Of a stretch of 64,000 bases of DNA, positions 41,646-50,844 are shown in pieces. Position numbers and translations under genes: made by a program. How positions within the stretch are numbered: position 1 is the stretch's first letter; every line of letters starts with the position of its first letter. This DNA is from JSC-12 sp033764965. Lineage in GTDB: Bacteria > Cyanobacteriota > Cyanobacteriia > Leptolyngbyales > Leptolyngbyaceae. Under the pieces are notes generated by a model. That model was not told the DNA's origin. It did not search any database and saw only the letters and a list, made by a program, of their open reading frames with translations. Where the stretch lies: the NCBI GenBank assembly GCA_033764965.1, contig JANRIN010000285.1, forward strand, positions 1 to 64,000, written 5' to 3'.

Positions 41646-44006
41646 TCAAGTTGGCATTGTGAAATAAAAAGTACTGCCCTCACCGTAGGTTGATTCCACC
41701 CAAATTTTGCCCCCGTGCCGTTCAATAATCTTTTTGACGATTGTTAATCCTGCCCCGGTGCCACCACCGTATTTAGTAGAGGCGTGCAGACGCTTGAAGA
41801 TGCGGAAAATGGACTCTTGATGTTCTGCTCGAATTCCAATGCCGTTATCCCGGATGTAGAACGTGCCGTTGATCCATCCCACTTCAACCCACTTTTCTGC
41901 TTGGTTGTTGTATTTCAAGCTGTTGGTAATCAGGTTGGTAAACACTTCTTCCACGAGAACTCGATCGCCGCGAATGGTGGGTAGCGGTTGGGGAATGCGA
42001 ATTTCAAAAGAAGTTTCTTGCTGGCTCATGTGCAGCACTTCCGAGACGTTGTGCATCAGCGCATTCAGATCAACCAGCTGCATACTTAAGTCTTGCCGTC
42101 CTAACCGGGAGAAATGCAACAAGGAATTGATTAAGTCTTCCATGCGCTTTGTCAGCCGTACCAGCGTTTCTAACCGTGAAATGCCTTCTGCATCGAGAAC
42201 ATCCTGGTAGTCTTCTAGCAAGAAAGTGGAGTAGTTATGGATGCCCCGTAGCGGCTCTTTCAAGTCGTGGGAGGCAATGTAGGCAAACGAGTCGAGTTCT
42301 ACATTACTGCGTTCTAGCTCCAGGTTAAGAGCGGAAATTTCATCGGCTTTTCGCAGCACAATTCCCACGATCGCACTCCGCAGTTCCAATGCCCCCTCAA
42401 TTTCACAAGGTTGCCAGGGTAGGGATTTGCCACGCACTGTTTCTTGCCATAAGCCGAACGATCGACGGGGCGATAAGGTCACACTGCCATCGGGCTGAAC
42501 CTGCTGCTGTTTCTTGGGATTTCCCGCCCAATTCACATACTGCAATTGTTCGGGACGGAACCACAGCAAGTAGTTTTTGCGAATTTTGGTAATGGACAGG
42601 GCTAACAAACCACTGGCGCGATCAAGGTACTGCGTCGCTGGAGGATACACGTCAGACAATGCGTCAGTGACAAATAAATCTTGCTCAAACTTATCGTCTA
42701 ACCAGTCGATTAACGCATCAATTTCACGATCGGTAGGGACACGACCAATGGCGGTTAATGTTCCTTCTGTATAGATAGCAACCCCTTCTGCGCCAACCAG
42801 GGCTAACAAACTCGCTGGCTCTTGCGCCAAAGCTTCGGTTAAATTCGCTGCCTGAGAAATGGCATTAATAAAGCGGGACTGAGTTGATTTCAGTTGGATT
42901 TTATAATCCAGATTCTCATTTGCTTCTCTGGATGCCAACTCAAGCGACATCACCTGTCCCAAAAACACGCAAGCAGTCCGGATTTTGTAGGGCACAAATC
43001 GGGGGGTGTAGTGATGGCAGGCGACTAATCCCCAAAGTTGTTGCTCTTTCATTAAAGAAATTGACATCGACGCACTCACGCCCATGTTGTTGAGATATTC
43101 GATGTGAATGGGGGAGACGCTGCGAAGCACACTAAAGCTGAGATCAATGGAGGAGTGAGTAGGTGCGGCGGGAGAACAGGAGTTGGGGGTTGGGCTTCGA
43201 TGTGAGTGCTCAGCCGAATGGGGTTGGGGATCGGGGAGAGAAGGGAGTTCAGAGGTAGTCGGCGCAGGGGAGCAGGAAGCAGGATTGGCTAAAATTGGGG
43301 CGGGCTGATAGTTGACGTTCGGGATTAAGCGCAGCAAGTTCAGGGCGTAGAGTCGTCTGGCTTGTTGAGGAATGTCGCTGTCGGGGTAGTGTAAGCCGAG
43401 GAAGGATTCTAGCTCGCTGGCTTTGGCTTCAGCAATGACAGTGCCGGACTGGTCAGCATCAAATTGGTAGATCATGACGCGATCGAACCCAGTTAGCCGC
43501 CGAATCTCTTGAGCAATGACGGCACACAGTTGGCTTAAGTTGGCTGCCTGCTGAAGCAGGTTCAGGGTGCCTTTGGTCATTTGATAAAAATCAAAGAAAT
43601 TACTGGCTTCTGGCTGCACCGTAGGCTCCAGTTCCAGGATGATTTTATTTTGCAAGGAACGGTGGAGAATGCCATCAAAGGTAATCGGTTGTCCTGAAGG
43701 TTGCATGGATAGCTTTAAAGGATTCGCCTGTTCAAAATCATGCTGCAAACAGCGTTGTAAGGCGAGAATCTGAGTTTGGTCTAGCAGCGTTGAAAGCGGT
43801 TGACCCAATAATTGCTGCGGTGGAACACCCAGTAGTGCTTCGGTGTTGGCGCTGATCTGTTCAATCTCCCAGGTAGGCTCTGAAAGAACCAGGAGTATGC
43901 CGTGGGGTTGGATGGAGCCGGGAATGTGAATGGGTTCGCGATCGCAGTTCGTTAAGTTCACCGCTGCCATCGTGATAAATTCGCTCAAATCCATATCTTT
44001 TGTCAT
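41646..44006 (-). CDS. Bacteriophytochrome (CphB/BphP type) histidine kinase
   Basis: The order is PAS-GAF-PHY-HisKA-HATPase (786 residues from the ATG at 44006). Cys21 in LTNCDREPIHIPGSIQPHG is the biliverdin-binding cysteine of bacteriophytochromes. The GAF position that is Cys in Cph1-type phytochromes is Ile here (SPIHIEYLNNMGVSASMSIS), so biliverdin is expected as chromophore. The DIP motif is in YPDSDIPQQARRLYAL. The PHY domain spans about 355-555, with the HisKA His near 578 (SHDLKEPLRGI). An unusual Pro/Ser/His-rich insert of about 50 residues interrupts the GAF domain around residues 235-285. It is co-directional with REC-GGDEF upstream, and the Rcp and hybrid kinase genes downstream. 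Confidence 0.93.
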   Translation of the reverse strand: MTKDMDLSEFITMAAVNLTNCDREPIHIPGSIQPHGILLVLSEPTWEIEQISANTEALLGVPPQQLLGQPLSTLLDQTQILALQRCLQHDFEQANPLKLSMQPSGQPITFDGILHRSLQNKIILELEPTVQPEASNFFDFYQMTKGTLNLLQQAANLSQLCAVIAQEIRRLTGFDRVMIYQFDADQSGTVIAEAKASELESFLGLHYPDSDIPQQARRLYALNLLRLIPNVNYQPAPILANPASCSPAPTTSELPSLPDPQPHSAEHSHRSPTPNSCSPAAPTHSSIDLSFSVLRSVSPIHIEYLNNMGVSASMSISLMKEQQLWGLVACHHYTPRFVPYKIRTACVFLGQVMSLELASREANENLDYKIQLKSTQSRFINAISQAANLTEALAQEPASLLALVGAEGVAIYTEGTLTAIGRVPTDREIDALIDWLDDKFEQDLFVTDALSDVYPPATQYLDRASGLLALSITKIRKNYLLWFRPEQLQYVNWAGNPKKQQQVQPDGSVTLSPRRSFGLWQETVRGKSLPWQPCEIEGALELRSAIVGIVLRKADEISALNLELERSNVELDSFAYIASHDLKEPLRGIHNYSTFLLEDYQDVLDAEGISRLETLVRLTKRMEDLINSLLHFSRLGRQDLSMQLVDLNALMHNVSEVLHMSQQETSFEIRIPQPLPTIRGDRVLVEEVFTNLITNSLKYNNQAEKWVEVGWINGTFYIRDNGIGIRAEHQESIFRIFKRLHASTKYGGGTGAGLTIVKKIIERHGGKIWVESTYGEGSTFYFTMPT

Positions 44007-44046
44007 AGAAGCTGCTACCAATCACGATCGCGGTTCTAATAAACTC

Positions 44047-45054
44047 TCACCAGGCGGGGGCAGGAATCGCTTTTTGTTCTACATTGCTGCTTTGACAACA
44101 CGTATTGCGTCCGCTTGCTTTAGCTGAATATAGCGCCTGATCAGCAATTAGAATCAAGCTTTCGGGAGTTTTGTGTAATTCAGGAATTGTGCAGGCAATG
44201 CCAATGCTCAGGGTGACAAAAGGGCTGATAGTTGAGCCTGCGTGGAGAATTTGCAGTTCGGCGATCGCGGTTTGCATTTGAGCAGCAACAACTGCGGCTC
44301 CTTTTATGGATGTATTTGGCAGGATTACAACAAATTCTTCTCCTCCATAACGAGCAACCAGGTCTGCCGGTCGATGCACACTTTGCTGAATAGCTTGAGC
44401 TACCTGCTTCAAACAATCATCCCCAGCTAAATGACCGTAGCGATCGTTGTAGGCTTTGAAAAAGTCAATATCACATAAAATCAACGACAAAAGAGCCTGT
44501 TCTCGCCGCAACCGTTTCCATTCCTGCTGCAAGCTTTCATCAAAATACCGCCGATTGGCAATTTGGGTTAAGCCGTCGCTGTTAACCAGACGTTGTAACT
44601 TCTGATTCGCTTCTCGCAAAGCCAGTTCCACTTGCGATCGTTCATAAATTTCCTGCTGAAGTTGCCGTTTTTGTTGCTGAAGCGTCAGTTGATGCTGCAC
44701 CCGCGCCAACACTTCTTCTGCCTGAAATGGCTTAGTGATGTAATCCGCTCCCCCCACCGCAAAAGCCTTTACCTTGTCGGCAACATTATCCATTCCACTC
44801 AAGAAAATAACGGGAATCTCGCGGGTTTGGGCGGTTGCCTTCAAAGCGGAACAAACTTGAAAGCCATTCATGTGAGGCATTTCAATATCCAACAAAATCA
44901 GATCAGGAACTAACACCTGAATTGTTTCCAGGGCGGTGGTTCCGCTCAACGCTTTTCTGACCTTGTATCCTTGCTGCGTCAAAATGGTCGCTAGTACCCG
45001 TAAGTTGTCCGGATGGTCATCAACGATTAACAGGTTCTCGATCTCTCTAGTCAT
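44047..45054 (-). CDS. Response regulator diguanylate cyclase (REC-GGDEF)
   Basis: A receiver (about 8-125; LLIVDDHPDN, LILLDIEMPHMNG, KPFQAEEV), a coiled coil (about 130-165) and a GGDEF domain (about 170-325). The active site is intact (ARYGGEEFVVILP), and an inhibitory site RxxD (RPAD) lies five residues before it, so it should make cyclic di-GMP under product inhibition. The ATG at 45054 (MTREIENLL) is chosen at the receiver boundary. It is the first gene of an operon with the bacteriophytochrome 40 bp downstream, suggesting light-controlled cyclic di-GMP synthesis. Confidence 0.92.
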   Translation of the reverse strand: MTREIENLLIVDDHPDNLRVLATILTQQGYKVRKALSGTTALETIQVLVPDLILLDIEMPHMNGFQVCSALKATAQTREIPVIFLSGMDNVADKVKAFAVGGADYITKPFQAEEVLARVQHQLTLQQQKRQLQQEIYERSQVELALREANQKLQRLVNSDGLTQIANRRYFDESLQQEWKRLRREQALLSLILCDIDFFKAYNDRYGHLAGDDCLKQVAQAIQQSVHRPADLVARYGGEEFVVILPNTSIKGAAVVAAQMQTAIAELQILHAGSTISPFVTLSIGIACTIPELHKTPESLILIADQALYSAKASGRNTCCQSSNVEQKAIPAPAW

Positions 45055-45568
45055 GAGTCCTCTCCGTGGAGATGTTAAGCTGCCCGATGCCATCTACGAA
45101 CCCCTTACTGCCAATGTTCAATTCATAGCGATAGAACACTCCTTTGAATGGACGACGCAAGCTCATAGTTTGGCATTGCAATGCACTGTTTGTACTTTAG
45201 ACATAGCGCTTGAAGGAGGCTAATTTGAACCGTAGGTTTTCTAATCTTTGAGATAGTCGTGAGGCTTTAGCAACAACTTTGTGGGTAACTGTCGGTATTT
45301 CAACCGATGTCGCGGTAATAAATGTGTAAAAACCAAGTATTCCTTAAACGCCAAACTAACGAACACCTCATTAACGAATAAATTTAAGCATCAAGATTTG
45401 TAATGCAAGCTGCCTTTCGCAGATAAATTTAAGCATCAAGATTTGTAATGCAAGCTGCCTTTCGCAACCCGAATCGTTTTCTATAAAAGAAAATGCCTCT
45501 ATCTCTGCGGTCAGCCCGTCTGCACTGCGATCGCGAGTGGACATTGGAGTAATCTTTGCGGCAATCTC
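45055..45568. other. Intergenic region between the REC-GGDEF and coaE genes, with a direct repeat
   Basis: About 510 bp with no convincing coding frame. It should contain the promoter of the minus-strand phytochrome operon. A 44-nt tandem duplication lies at 45378-45466. No tRNA was seen. Confidence 0.5.
45378..45466. repeat. Tandem duplication of a 44-nt unit
   Basis: Two identical copies (45378-45421 and 45423-45466) begin ATAAATTTAAGCATC and end CTGCCTTTCGCA, with one base between them. Perfect identity suggests a recent duplication. Confidence 0.9.
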
Positions 45569-46219
45569 CTAAAGCTGTTGGGTTGAGAGTGGATCGGGTT
45601 GATGAGCCAGGTATTCATCTACTTGTAAAAACAAATTGTCCAGGCTAGTCGAGTTATCAAGCACGGCATTGGCTCTGGAAATTTTTTTGGAAATATCCAT
45701 CTGGCTCTCAATCCGGGCGATCGCCTGCTCGACTGACAAATGGTCTCGTCCCACCAGTCGCTTGATCTGGCAATCTCTAGAGCAAGTAACCACCCAGGTT
45801 TCTGTCACCAGATCCGTCATCCGAGCTTCAAACAAAAGTGGAATCACCATCACTAAAACTGGGCAGTGATGGGCATTGTTGAGGGGTGGAGTGTTGCGTT
45901 CTGCCACCAGCCGATCGCGCACGTAGGGATGCACACATTGTTCGAGCCACTGGCGCTCGGCGGGACTGTTAAACACAATTTCGCCCAACCGTTGTCGATT
46001 TAAGTGACCATCGGAAAGCAGCACCCCGGAACCGTAGCGATCGACGATCGCCGCCAACACTGAAGTTCCCGGAACAACTGCCTCTCGCGCATACACATCA
46101 GCATCCAGGATGGGCAAATGGTGCCGAGATGCCAGGTAGCTGGAAACCGCTGTTTTTCCCATTGCGATTCCGCCTGTTAAACCAATAATGCGCTGAGCAG
46201 CAGCCTGATTACTATTCAT
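45569..46219 (-). CDS. coaE: Dephospho-CoA kinase
   Basis: A 216-residue P-loop kinase: IIGLTGGIAMGKTAVSSYL (Walker A), LPILDADVYAREAV and the lid region QIKRLVGRDHLSVEQA. It performs the last step of coenzyme A synthesis. The ATG at 46219 (MNSNQAA) is chosen over a TTG two codons upstream. It is divergent from ndhM. Confidence 0.94.
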   Translation of the reverse strand: MNSNQAAAQRIIGLTGGIAMGKTAVSSYLASRHHLPILDADVYAREAVVPGTSVLAAIVDRYGSGVLLSDGHLNRQRLGEIVFNSPAERQWLEQCVHPYVRDRLVAERNTPPLNNAHHCPVLVMVIPLLFEARMTDLVTETWVVTCSRDCQIKRLVGRDHLSVEQAIARIESQMDISKKISRANAVLDNSTSLDNLFLQVDEYLAHQPDPLSTQQL

Positions 46220-46413
46220 TCCCAATGAATCAACGTAAGGAACTTGGTCGCTTGCCCCATCTTCGCAAAGCCAACCCTAAATTACCGCAATCATAGCCAT
46301 CAAAAAAACAAACACCAAGGATAAGAGTTTGCACTGGTAAAAGTCTGGTGTCTGATGGACTTACTCCCTACAATATAGACGTACAATGCAAAGCAACTCG
46401 TCCCATCCAACCC

Positions 46414-46755
46414 ATGCTGCTGAAATCCACCACGCGCCACATTCACATCTTCACCGCTACTGTGGAGAATAACGAGCTGGTTCCCAGCGAGAACGTGTTG
46501 ACGCTCGATGTTGACCCCGATAACGAATTCAACTGGACTGAGGAATCGCTCCAACAGGTTTACCGCAAGTTTGATGATCTGGTGGAGGAATACAACGGCT
46601 CGGAGCTAACCGAATACAACTTGAGGCGGATTGGCTCAGACTTAGAACACTTTGTGCGATCGCTACTGCAAAAAGGCATCATTTCCTACAATCTGGACAG
46701 TCGCGTGTTGAACTACAGCATGGGATTGCCGCAAGTTGTTGCACCTGAAGGTTAA
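46414..46755 (+). CDS. ndhM: NDH-1 subunit NdhM
   Basis: A 113-residue soluble protein that opens MLLKSTTRHIHIFTATVENN and contains FNWTEESLQQVYRKFDDLVE and FVRSLLQKGIISYNLDSRVLNYSMGLPQ, features of the cyanobacterial/plastid-specific NdhM subunit of the NDH-1 hydrophilic arm. The ATG at 46414 gives the family length; a farther upstream start would add 22 non-conserved residues. A strong terminator follows, so it is a single-gene unit. Confidence 0.94.
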   Translation: MLLKSTTRHIHIFTATVENNELVPSENVLTLDVDPDNEFNWTEESLQQVYRKFDDLVEEYNGSELTEYNLRRIGSDLEHFVRSLLQKGIISYNLDSRVLNYSMGLPQVVAPEG

Positions 46756-46809
46756 CTCTTACAAATTATTAAGCTTTGTCCAGAAAGCATTTTTTCCAAA
46801 TTCAGATTG

Positions 46810-46835
46810 AAAAGCCCTGACCTATGGGCTTTTTT
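46810..46835 (+). terminator. Rho-independent terminator of ndhM
   Basis: The stem AAAAGCCC / GGGCTTTT with an 8-nt loop is followed by further T residues, 55 bp after the ndhM stop. Confidence 0.85.
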
Positions 46836-47017
46836 CATGAAACTCAACCCCATTCTCAGCAAACTAACTTGAGCCATTCCAGTTGGTAAACACACTTGCC
46901 TTCAGAATTTGTAATGAAAAGGCTGATCAAATCGGTCTACCTTAACAATTTAGGTGCTTTATAGCGTTTCTCATTTCTGATAACCCTGTAAACAAACGTT
47001 TCGCTGGACGATTTAGC

Positions 47018-47734
47018 ATGAGCAGTAATTTAGCAACCAAGCTGCGTGAGGGTACAAAAAAGTCCCACTCAATGGCAGAGAACACAGGTTTTATTGCCTG
47101 TTTTTTGAAAGGAACCGTTGAAAAAAATTCCTACCGCAAATTGGCATCCAACCTCTACTTCGTCTACTCGGCGATGGAAGAAGAAATGGAGCGGCAAAAG
47201 GATCATCCCATTGTTTCCCAAATTTATTTTCCAGAGCTAAATCGCAAGGCGGCTCTGGAGCAAGACTTGTATTTCTACTACGGCGCTAACTGGCGTGAGC
47301 AGGTTGCGCCCTCGAATGCGGCTCAAGAATACATCGATCGCATTCGGGAAGTTTCCAACACCGCACCCGAATTGCTGGTGGCTCATTCCTACACACGCTA
47401 CCTGGGAGACTTGTCCGGTGGGCAAATTCTCAAAGGCATTGCTCAACGCGGCATGAATTTGAATGATGGAGAAGGCACCCACTTCTACGAGTTCAAAACC
47501 ATCTCTGATGAGAAAGCGTTTAAAGCCAAGTACCGTCAGGCAATGAATGATTTGCCTGTGGACGAAGAGACTGCCAATCGGATTGTGGATGAAGCTAACG
47601 ATGCTTTTGGCTTGAACATGAAAATGTTCAAAGAGTTGGAAGGTAGCTTGATTAAGGCGATCGGCATCATGCTGTTCAACTCCCTCACCCGTCGTCGCAA
47701 TCGTGGCAGCACCGAACTTGCAACGGCTGAGTAG
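47018..47734 (+). CDS. ho1: Heme oxygenase (HO1 type)
   Basis: A 238-residue soluble heme oxygenase: LREGTKKSHSMAENTGFIACFLKG, with the proximal heme-ligand His in SHSMAE, and YTRYLGDLSGGQILKGIAQRG in the distal helix. It opens heme to biliverdin IXalpha using ferredoxin. Biliverdin feeds phycobilin synthesis for phycobilisomes and is the likely chromophore of the bacteriophytochrome encoded 3 kb upstream on the other strand. It is a single gene on the plus strand. Confidence 0.96.
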   Translation: MSSNLATKLREGTKKSHSMAENTGFIACFLKGTVEKNSYRKLASNLYFVYSAMEEEMERQKDHPIVSQIYFPELNRKAALEQDLYFYYGANWREQVAPSNAAQEYIDRIREVSNTAPELLVAHSYTRYLGDLSGGQILKGIAQRGMNLNDGEGTHFYEFKTISDEKAFKAKYRQAMNDLPVDEETANRIVDEANDAFGLNMKMFKELEGSLIKAIGIMLFNSLTRRRNRGSTELATAE

Positions 47735-47833
47735 TTCTTTTTCCGCTCAAATCGTTCATTTTGATTCAAATCTGAATCCTGGGGGCTTGGTGATGCGAAC
47801 CATCATCCTGTCTTCAGGATTCACTGTTGGAAG

Positions 47834-47854
47834 TGTCATTGGTCATTGGTCATT
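47834..47854. repeat. Three tandem GTCATTG heptamers
   Basis: GTCATTG GTCATTG GTCATTT follow directly in the spacer between ho1 and the next gene. They are the reverse complement of the CAATGAC heptamers found inside the hybrid kinase gene at 39086-39113. Confidence 0.85.
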
Positions 47855-47894
47855 TGTACAGAAGGAGTGACCAACGATCGCCAAGCTCTGATGC

Positions 47895-48188
47895 CTATTC
47901 CCAAGTTGCAACAGGTTTGAGCAGAACTGGAATTTCTTGATTAGCGGGAAATTCTAACTGGGTTTCGCGAATACCCAGGTAACTCGATTCGGCAAAGGAG
48001 AGCAGCATTCGTTGTAAGGCAACCCAGACCTCAGCATCGAATTCCCAATCCTGCGATCGCGTGGCGTAGGCGGCGATCGCTTTCAATGCCCAGAAATAGC
48101 TATTGCGGACTACCGATCCCGTTTTCTTATACTGTGGTACATCCTCTTGATGGACAAACAGAATATCCTCTTCAACTCTGGCTCGCAT
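47895..48188 (-). CDS. Small hypothetical protein
   Basis: A 97-residue soluble, acidic protein beginning MRARVEEDILFVHQEDVPQY, with a helical middle (YFWALKAIAAYATRSQDWEF) and no recognised motif. The ATG at 48188 follows the next upstream gene on the same strand by 67 bp. It appears to be a real small gene because its composition and codon use are like its neighbours, but no function can be given. Confidence 0.6.
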   Translation of the reverse strand: MRARVEEDILFVHQEDVPQYKKTGSVVRNSYFWALKAIAAYATRSQDWEFDAEVWVALQRMLLSFAESSYLGIRETQLEFPANQEIPVLLKPVATWE

Positions 48189-48255
48189 AGCTCATATAGT
48201 AATCTTGAACTACTCTAGTTTACCGAAGAAACGCCAGAGCGATCAAAAAGCCCTT

Positions 48256-48507
48256 CTATCGCAAAAAAGGCGGACGATTAGACCGCATGGGTTGGTTCTT
48301 GACCACTTCATCCATAAAGCGCTTCAAGGCTTGCTCTCGATTCTTCATAAAAGCTGCCCAAAAGCCTGGTTGATACTCATCCATTGTTTTTGCGATCGCC
48401 CAAATATCGACCGCCAGGATATTGTGTAAAATTTCATCTTCTCGCTTGAGGGAATTAATTTGCTCTAGCAGGGCACGTTCTTTAGCAGTGTGGCGATCGT
48501 CAGTCAT
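48256..48507 (-). CDS. Small hypothetical protein
   Basis: An 83-residue, charged, helical protein beginning MTDDRHTAKERALLEQINSL, with ILAVDIWAIAKTMDEYQPGF and FMDEVVKNQPMRSNRPPFLR. I do not recognise a family. The ATG at 48507 is chosen over an earlier start four codons upstream. It lies 67 bp before the other small minus-strand gene and probably forms an operon with it. Confidence 0.6.
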   Translation of the reverse strand: MTDDRHTAKERALLEQINSLKREDEILHNILAVDIWAIAKTMDEYQPGFWAAFMKNREQALKRFMDEVVKNQPMRSNRPPFLR

Positions 48508-48666
48508 AGGAATCCCCAACTAGAGTAGGTTTAGAGCGATGGTAGAAGAGTTAAAATGCCATTTCCAATTGCTGTCCAGGGGTAGATTCCAGGAATTGCC
48601 CATTTCTGCGTCAACAGTCAGGGATAATGGAACCTAATTCACTTTTTCATTACGACTTATTATTCT

Positions 48667-49227
48667 ATGTTACGCCAAACTTCTCTGGGAACGCTGGGGC
48701 TAACAGTCGGCGGAATTTTGACTGTGATTGGGTTCGTTGCCTATTTTGTGTTGGACAATGCCACCCTCAACCTGGTTGGGTTCTTCTACGGAATTCCGCT
48801 GCTGTTAGGAGGTTTGGCATTGAAAGCGGCTGAACTGGAACCCGCACCCTACACCCAACCCACCTCACCAGAGGTTGTGGCACTGCGCGATCGTCAAGCC
48901 ACCGCCACCCAAAATCAAATTCGTCAGGATGTGACCCGTTATCGTTACGGGCAACCCGCTCACCTGGATACATCCCTGGCAGCTTTGGGACTGAGTTCGA
49001 TCGACGAAGAACGCCCCATGCTGACGGGAGTTCGGGAAGTCGAAACCGATGGCGCTTATACGCTGGTGTTGGAATTTGATTCACCCATGATTCCGGCGGA
49101 GAAGTGGCAGGAAAAACAGGAAAAGATGACAGGCTTTTTTGGTCCAGGGGTGCGGGTAGACGTGCATCCCTTGCCAGAAGACCGAATTGAAGTGGCAATC
49201 ATCGCCAGCCCTCAAGTTGCGGCGTAA
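48667..49227 (+). CDS. DUF2854 family membrane protein
   Basis: A 186-residue protein with two membrane helices near the N-terminus (LGLTVGGILTVIGFVAYFVL and LNLVGFFYGIPLLLGGLAL) and a soluble C-terminal domain (PMLTGVREVETDGAYTLVLEFDS, MTGFFGPGVRVDVHPL). It fits the DUF2854 family shared by cyanobacteria and chloroplasts, probably located in thylakoid or plasma membrane. Function unknown. It precedes the DUF2079 genes by 33 bp. Confidence 0.82.
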   Translation: MLRQTSLGTLGLTVGGILTVIGFVAYFVLDNATLNLVGFFYGIPLLLGGLALKAAELEPAPYTQPTSPEVVALRDRQATATQNQIRQDVTRYRYGQPAHLDTSLAALGLSSIDEERPMLTGVREVETDGAYTLVLEFDSPMIPAEKWQEKQEKMTGFFGPGVRVDVHPLPEDRIEVAIIASPQVAA

Positions 49228-49260
49228 ATAGGGCAGAAGGCAAGCCTGGATTCAACCACT

Positions 49261-50733
49261 ATGGCAGAGGGCAGGGGATCATTCAACGAGGCACAGGAGC
49301 CGCAGCAGGCAGCAGGAGAACTCCTGACTCTAGAAAGGGATCATAAAGGGGAGGCTGCTTTCAGGCAAGTTGGCTGGCTGATTGCAGGCAGCATGATTGT
49401 CCTGTTTGTATGCAGCAGTGTGAGACACCGCCTGTTTCAATCGACGGCATTTGATCTGGGATTTTTTGATCAGGCAACTTATTTAATTAGTCAAGGACAA
49501 CCCCCAATCATTTCCTTTTGGGGGTTTCATGTCATGGGTGGTCATGCTGATTGGATTCTGTACCCGATCGCGCTGTTTTACAAGCTGTATCCCAGTGTGT
49601 ACTGGCTGTTGGCGATTCAGGCGATCGCGCTGTCCTTGGGTGCTTTACCGACTTGGTATTTGGCGCGGCAAGCCGGATTAAAACCAGACCTGGCAAAAGC
49701 CGTCGCCATTGCCTACTTGCTCTACCCGTTGATCTTCAACTTGAACTTGTTTGATTTCCATCCTGAAGTCATTGCCTTACCCTTATTTTTGACGAGTGTT
49801 TTAGCTGCCAGAGCGAAGCAAATCGGTTGGTTTACCCTTTGCATTGTGTTGATTCTGGGTTGCCGGGATGCGTTGGCGCTAACTGTTGCGGCGCTGGGGA
49901 TATGGTTGGCGTTGTTTGAGCGGCGGCGCGGGTCTGGGGCGATCGCGGTTTTGCTGGGGATTAGCTGGTTCCTGATTGCCACCAAACTGGTGATTCCTGC
50001 TTTTCGTCCGGGAGGGGTGGAATCCGTGTGGCGCTTTGCCTACCTGGGCAACTCCCTGCCGGAAATTCTGCTGAATCTTGTGCTTAAGCCTCACCTGGTA
50101 TTGCCAGCATTATTCACACTCAAGAATCTGGAATATCTGGTACTTCTCTTTGCACCTGTGGCATGGGGCTTGTCGTTTGCCCATCTCGCGCCCTTGCTGC
50201 CATTGCTTCCAACCTTGGGGATGAATTTACTCAGCACGGTTGAAAACCAGAAAGATTTGCTGCATCAGTATTCCTTGCCTGCGGTGCCCTTCCTGCTGCT
50301 GGCGGCGATCGCCTCCCTGTCACACGGCAAAGGCTTGCTGCACCATCCCCGCCACATTGTGCTGTATTCCCTGGTGGGATTTTTAGCTTTAGCAAAATTC
50401 GGTTACTTTGGCTCCCGCTACCTGGCAGCGTTGGATACCTGGCAGGCAACCCGTACTGCCTTGACGTACATCGACTCCAACGGCAGCATTCTAACCACGG
50501 CATACATCACGCCTCATGTCACCCATCGCCCGGTTGTGAAAGTGGCGATTCAAGGCAGCGAGGATGACGACCTGAGCCAGTTTCAGTATGTGTTGCTGAA
50601 TTTGCGGCACCCTGGCTGGATGAGCGATCGTGCCGTTCAACAAACTCTTGTCGATCGCTTGCAGCAGGATTCTCGCTTCAAACAACAATTGCACCAGGAT
50701 GACGTGTTTCTCTTTGTGCATGGTAAAGGCTGA
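49261..50733 (+). CDS. DUF2079 polytopic membrane protein (copy 1)
   Basis: A 490-residue multi-pass protein of the DUF2079 family with about 10 membrane helices. Features are the early motif AFDLGFFDQATYLIS, GGHADWILYPIALFYKLYP, FNLNLFDFHPEVIALPLF and a soluble C-terminus. DUF2079 resembles GT-C membrane glycosyltransferases, and the Asp residues of FDLGFFDQ and FDFHPE could be catalytic. The first 40 residues are Gln/Glu-rich and may be dispensable. The adjacent paralogue at 50845 is about half identical by eye, so this is a tandem duplication. Confidence 0.85.
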   Translation: MAEGRGSFNEAQEPQQAAGELLTLERDHKGEAAFRQVGWLIAGSMIVLFVCSSVRHRLFQSTAFDLGFFDQATYLISQGQPPIISFWGFHVMGGHADWILYPIALFYKLYPSVYWLLAIQAIALSLGALPTWYLARQAGLKPDLAKAVAIAYLLYPLIFNLNLFDFHPEVIALPLFLTSVLAARAKQIGWFTLCIVLILGCRDALALTVAALGIWLALFERRRGSGAIAVLLGISWFLIATKLVIPAFRPGGVESVWRFAYLGNSLPEILLNLVLKPHLVLPALFTLKNLEYLVLLFAPVAWGLSFAHLAPLLPLLPTLGMNLLSTVENQKDLLHQYSLPAVPFLLLAAIASLSHGKGLLHHPRHIVLYSLVGFLALAKFGYFGSRYLAALDTWQATRTALTYIDSNGSILTTAYITPHVTHRPVVKVAIQGSEDDDLSQFQYVLLNLRHPGWMSDRAVQQTLVDRLQQDSRFKQQLHQDDVFLFVHGKG

Positions 50734-50844
50734 ACCTGGTAGTTTGAATGACTCAATTGACGAATGACCAATGACCATTTCTATCTTTTGAGGTGCTAAA
50801 ACTTAGCATGGGCAGTTGGTATAGGTCCTATTGGGAGGTGCAGG

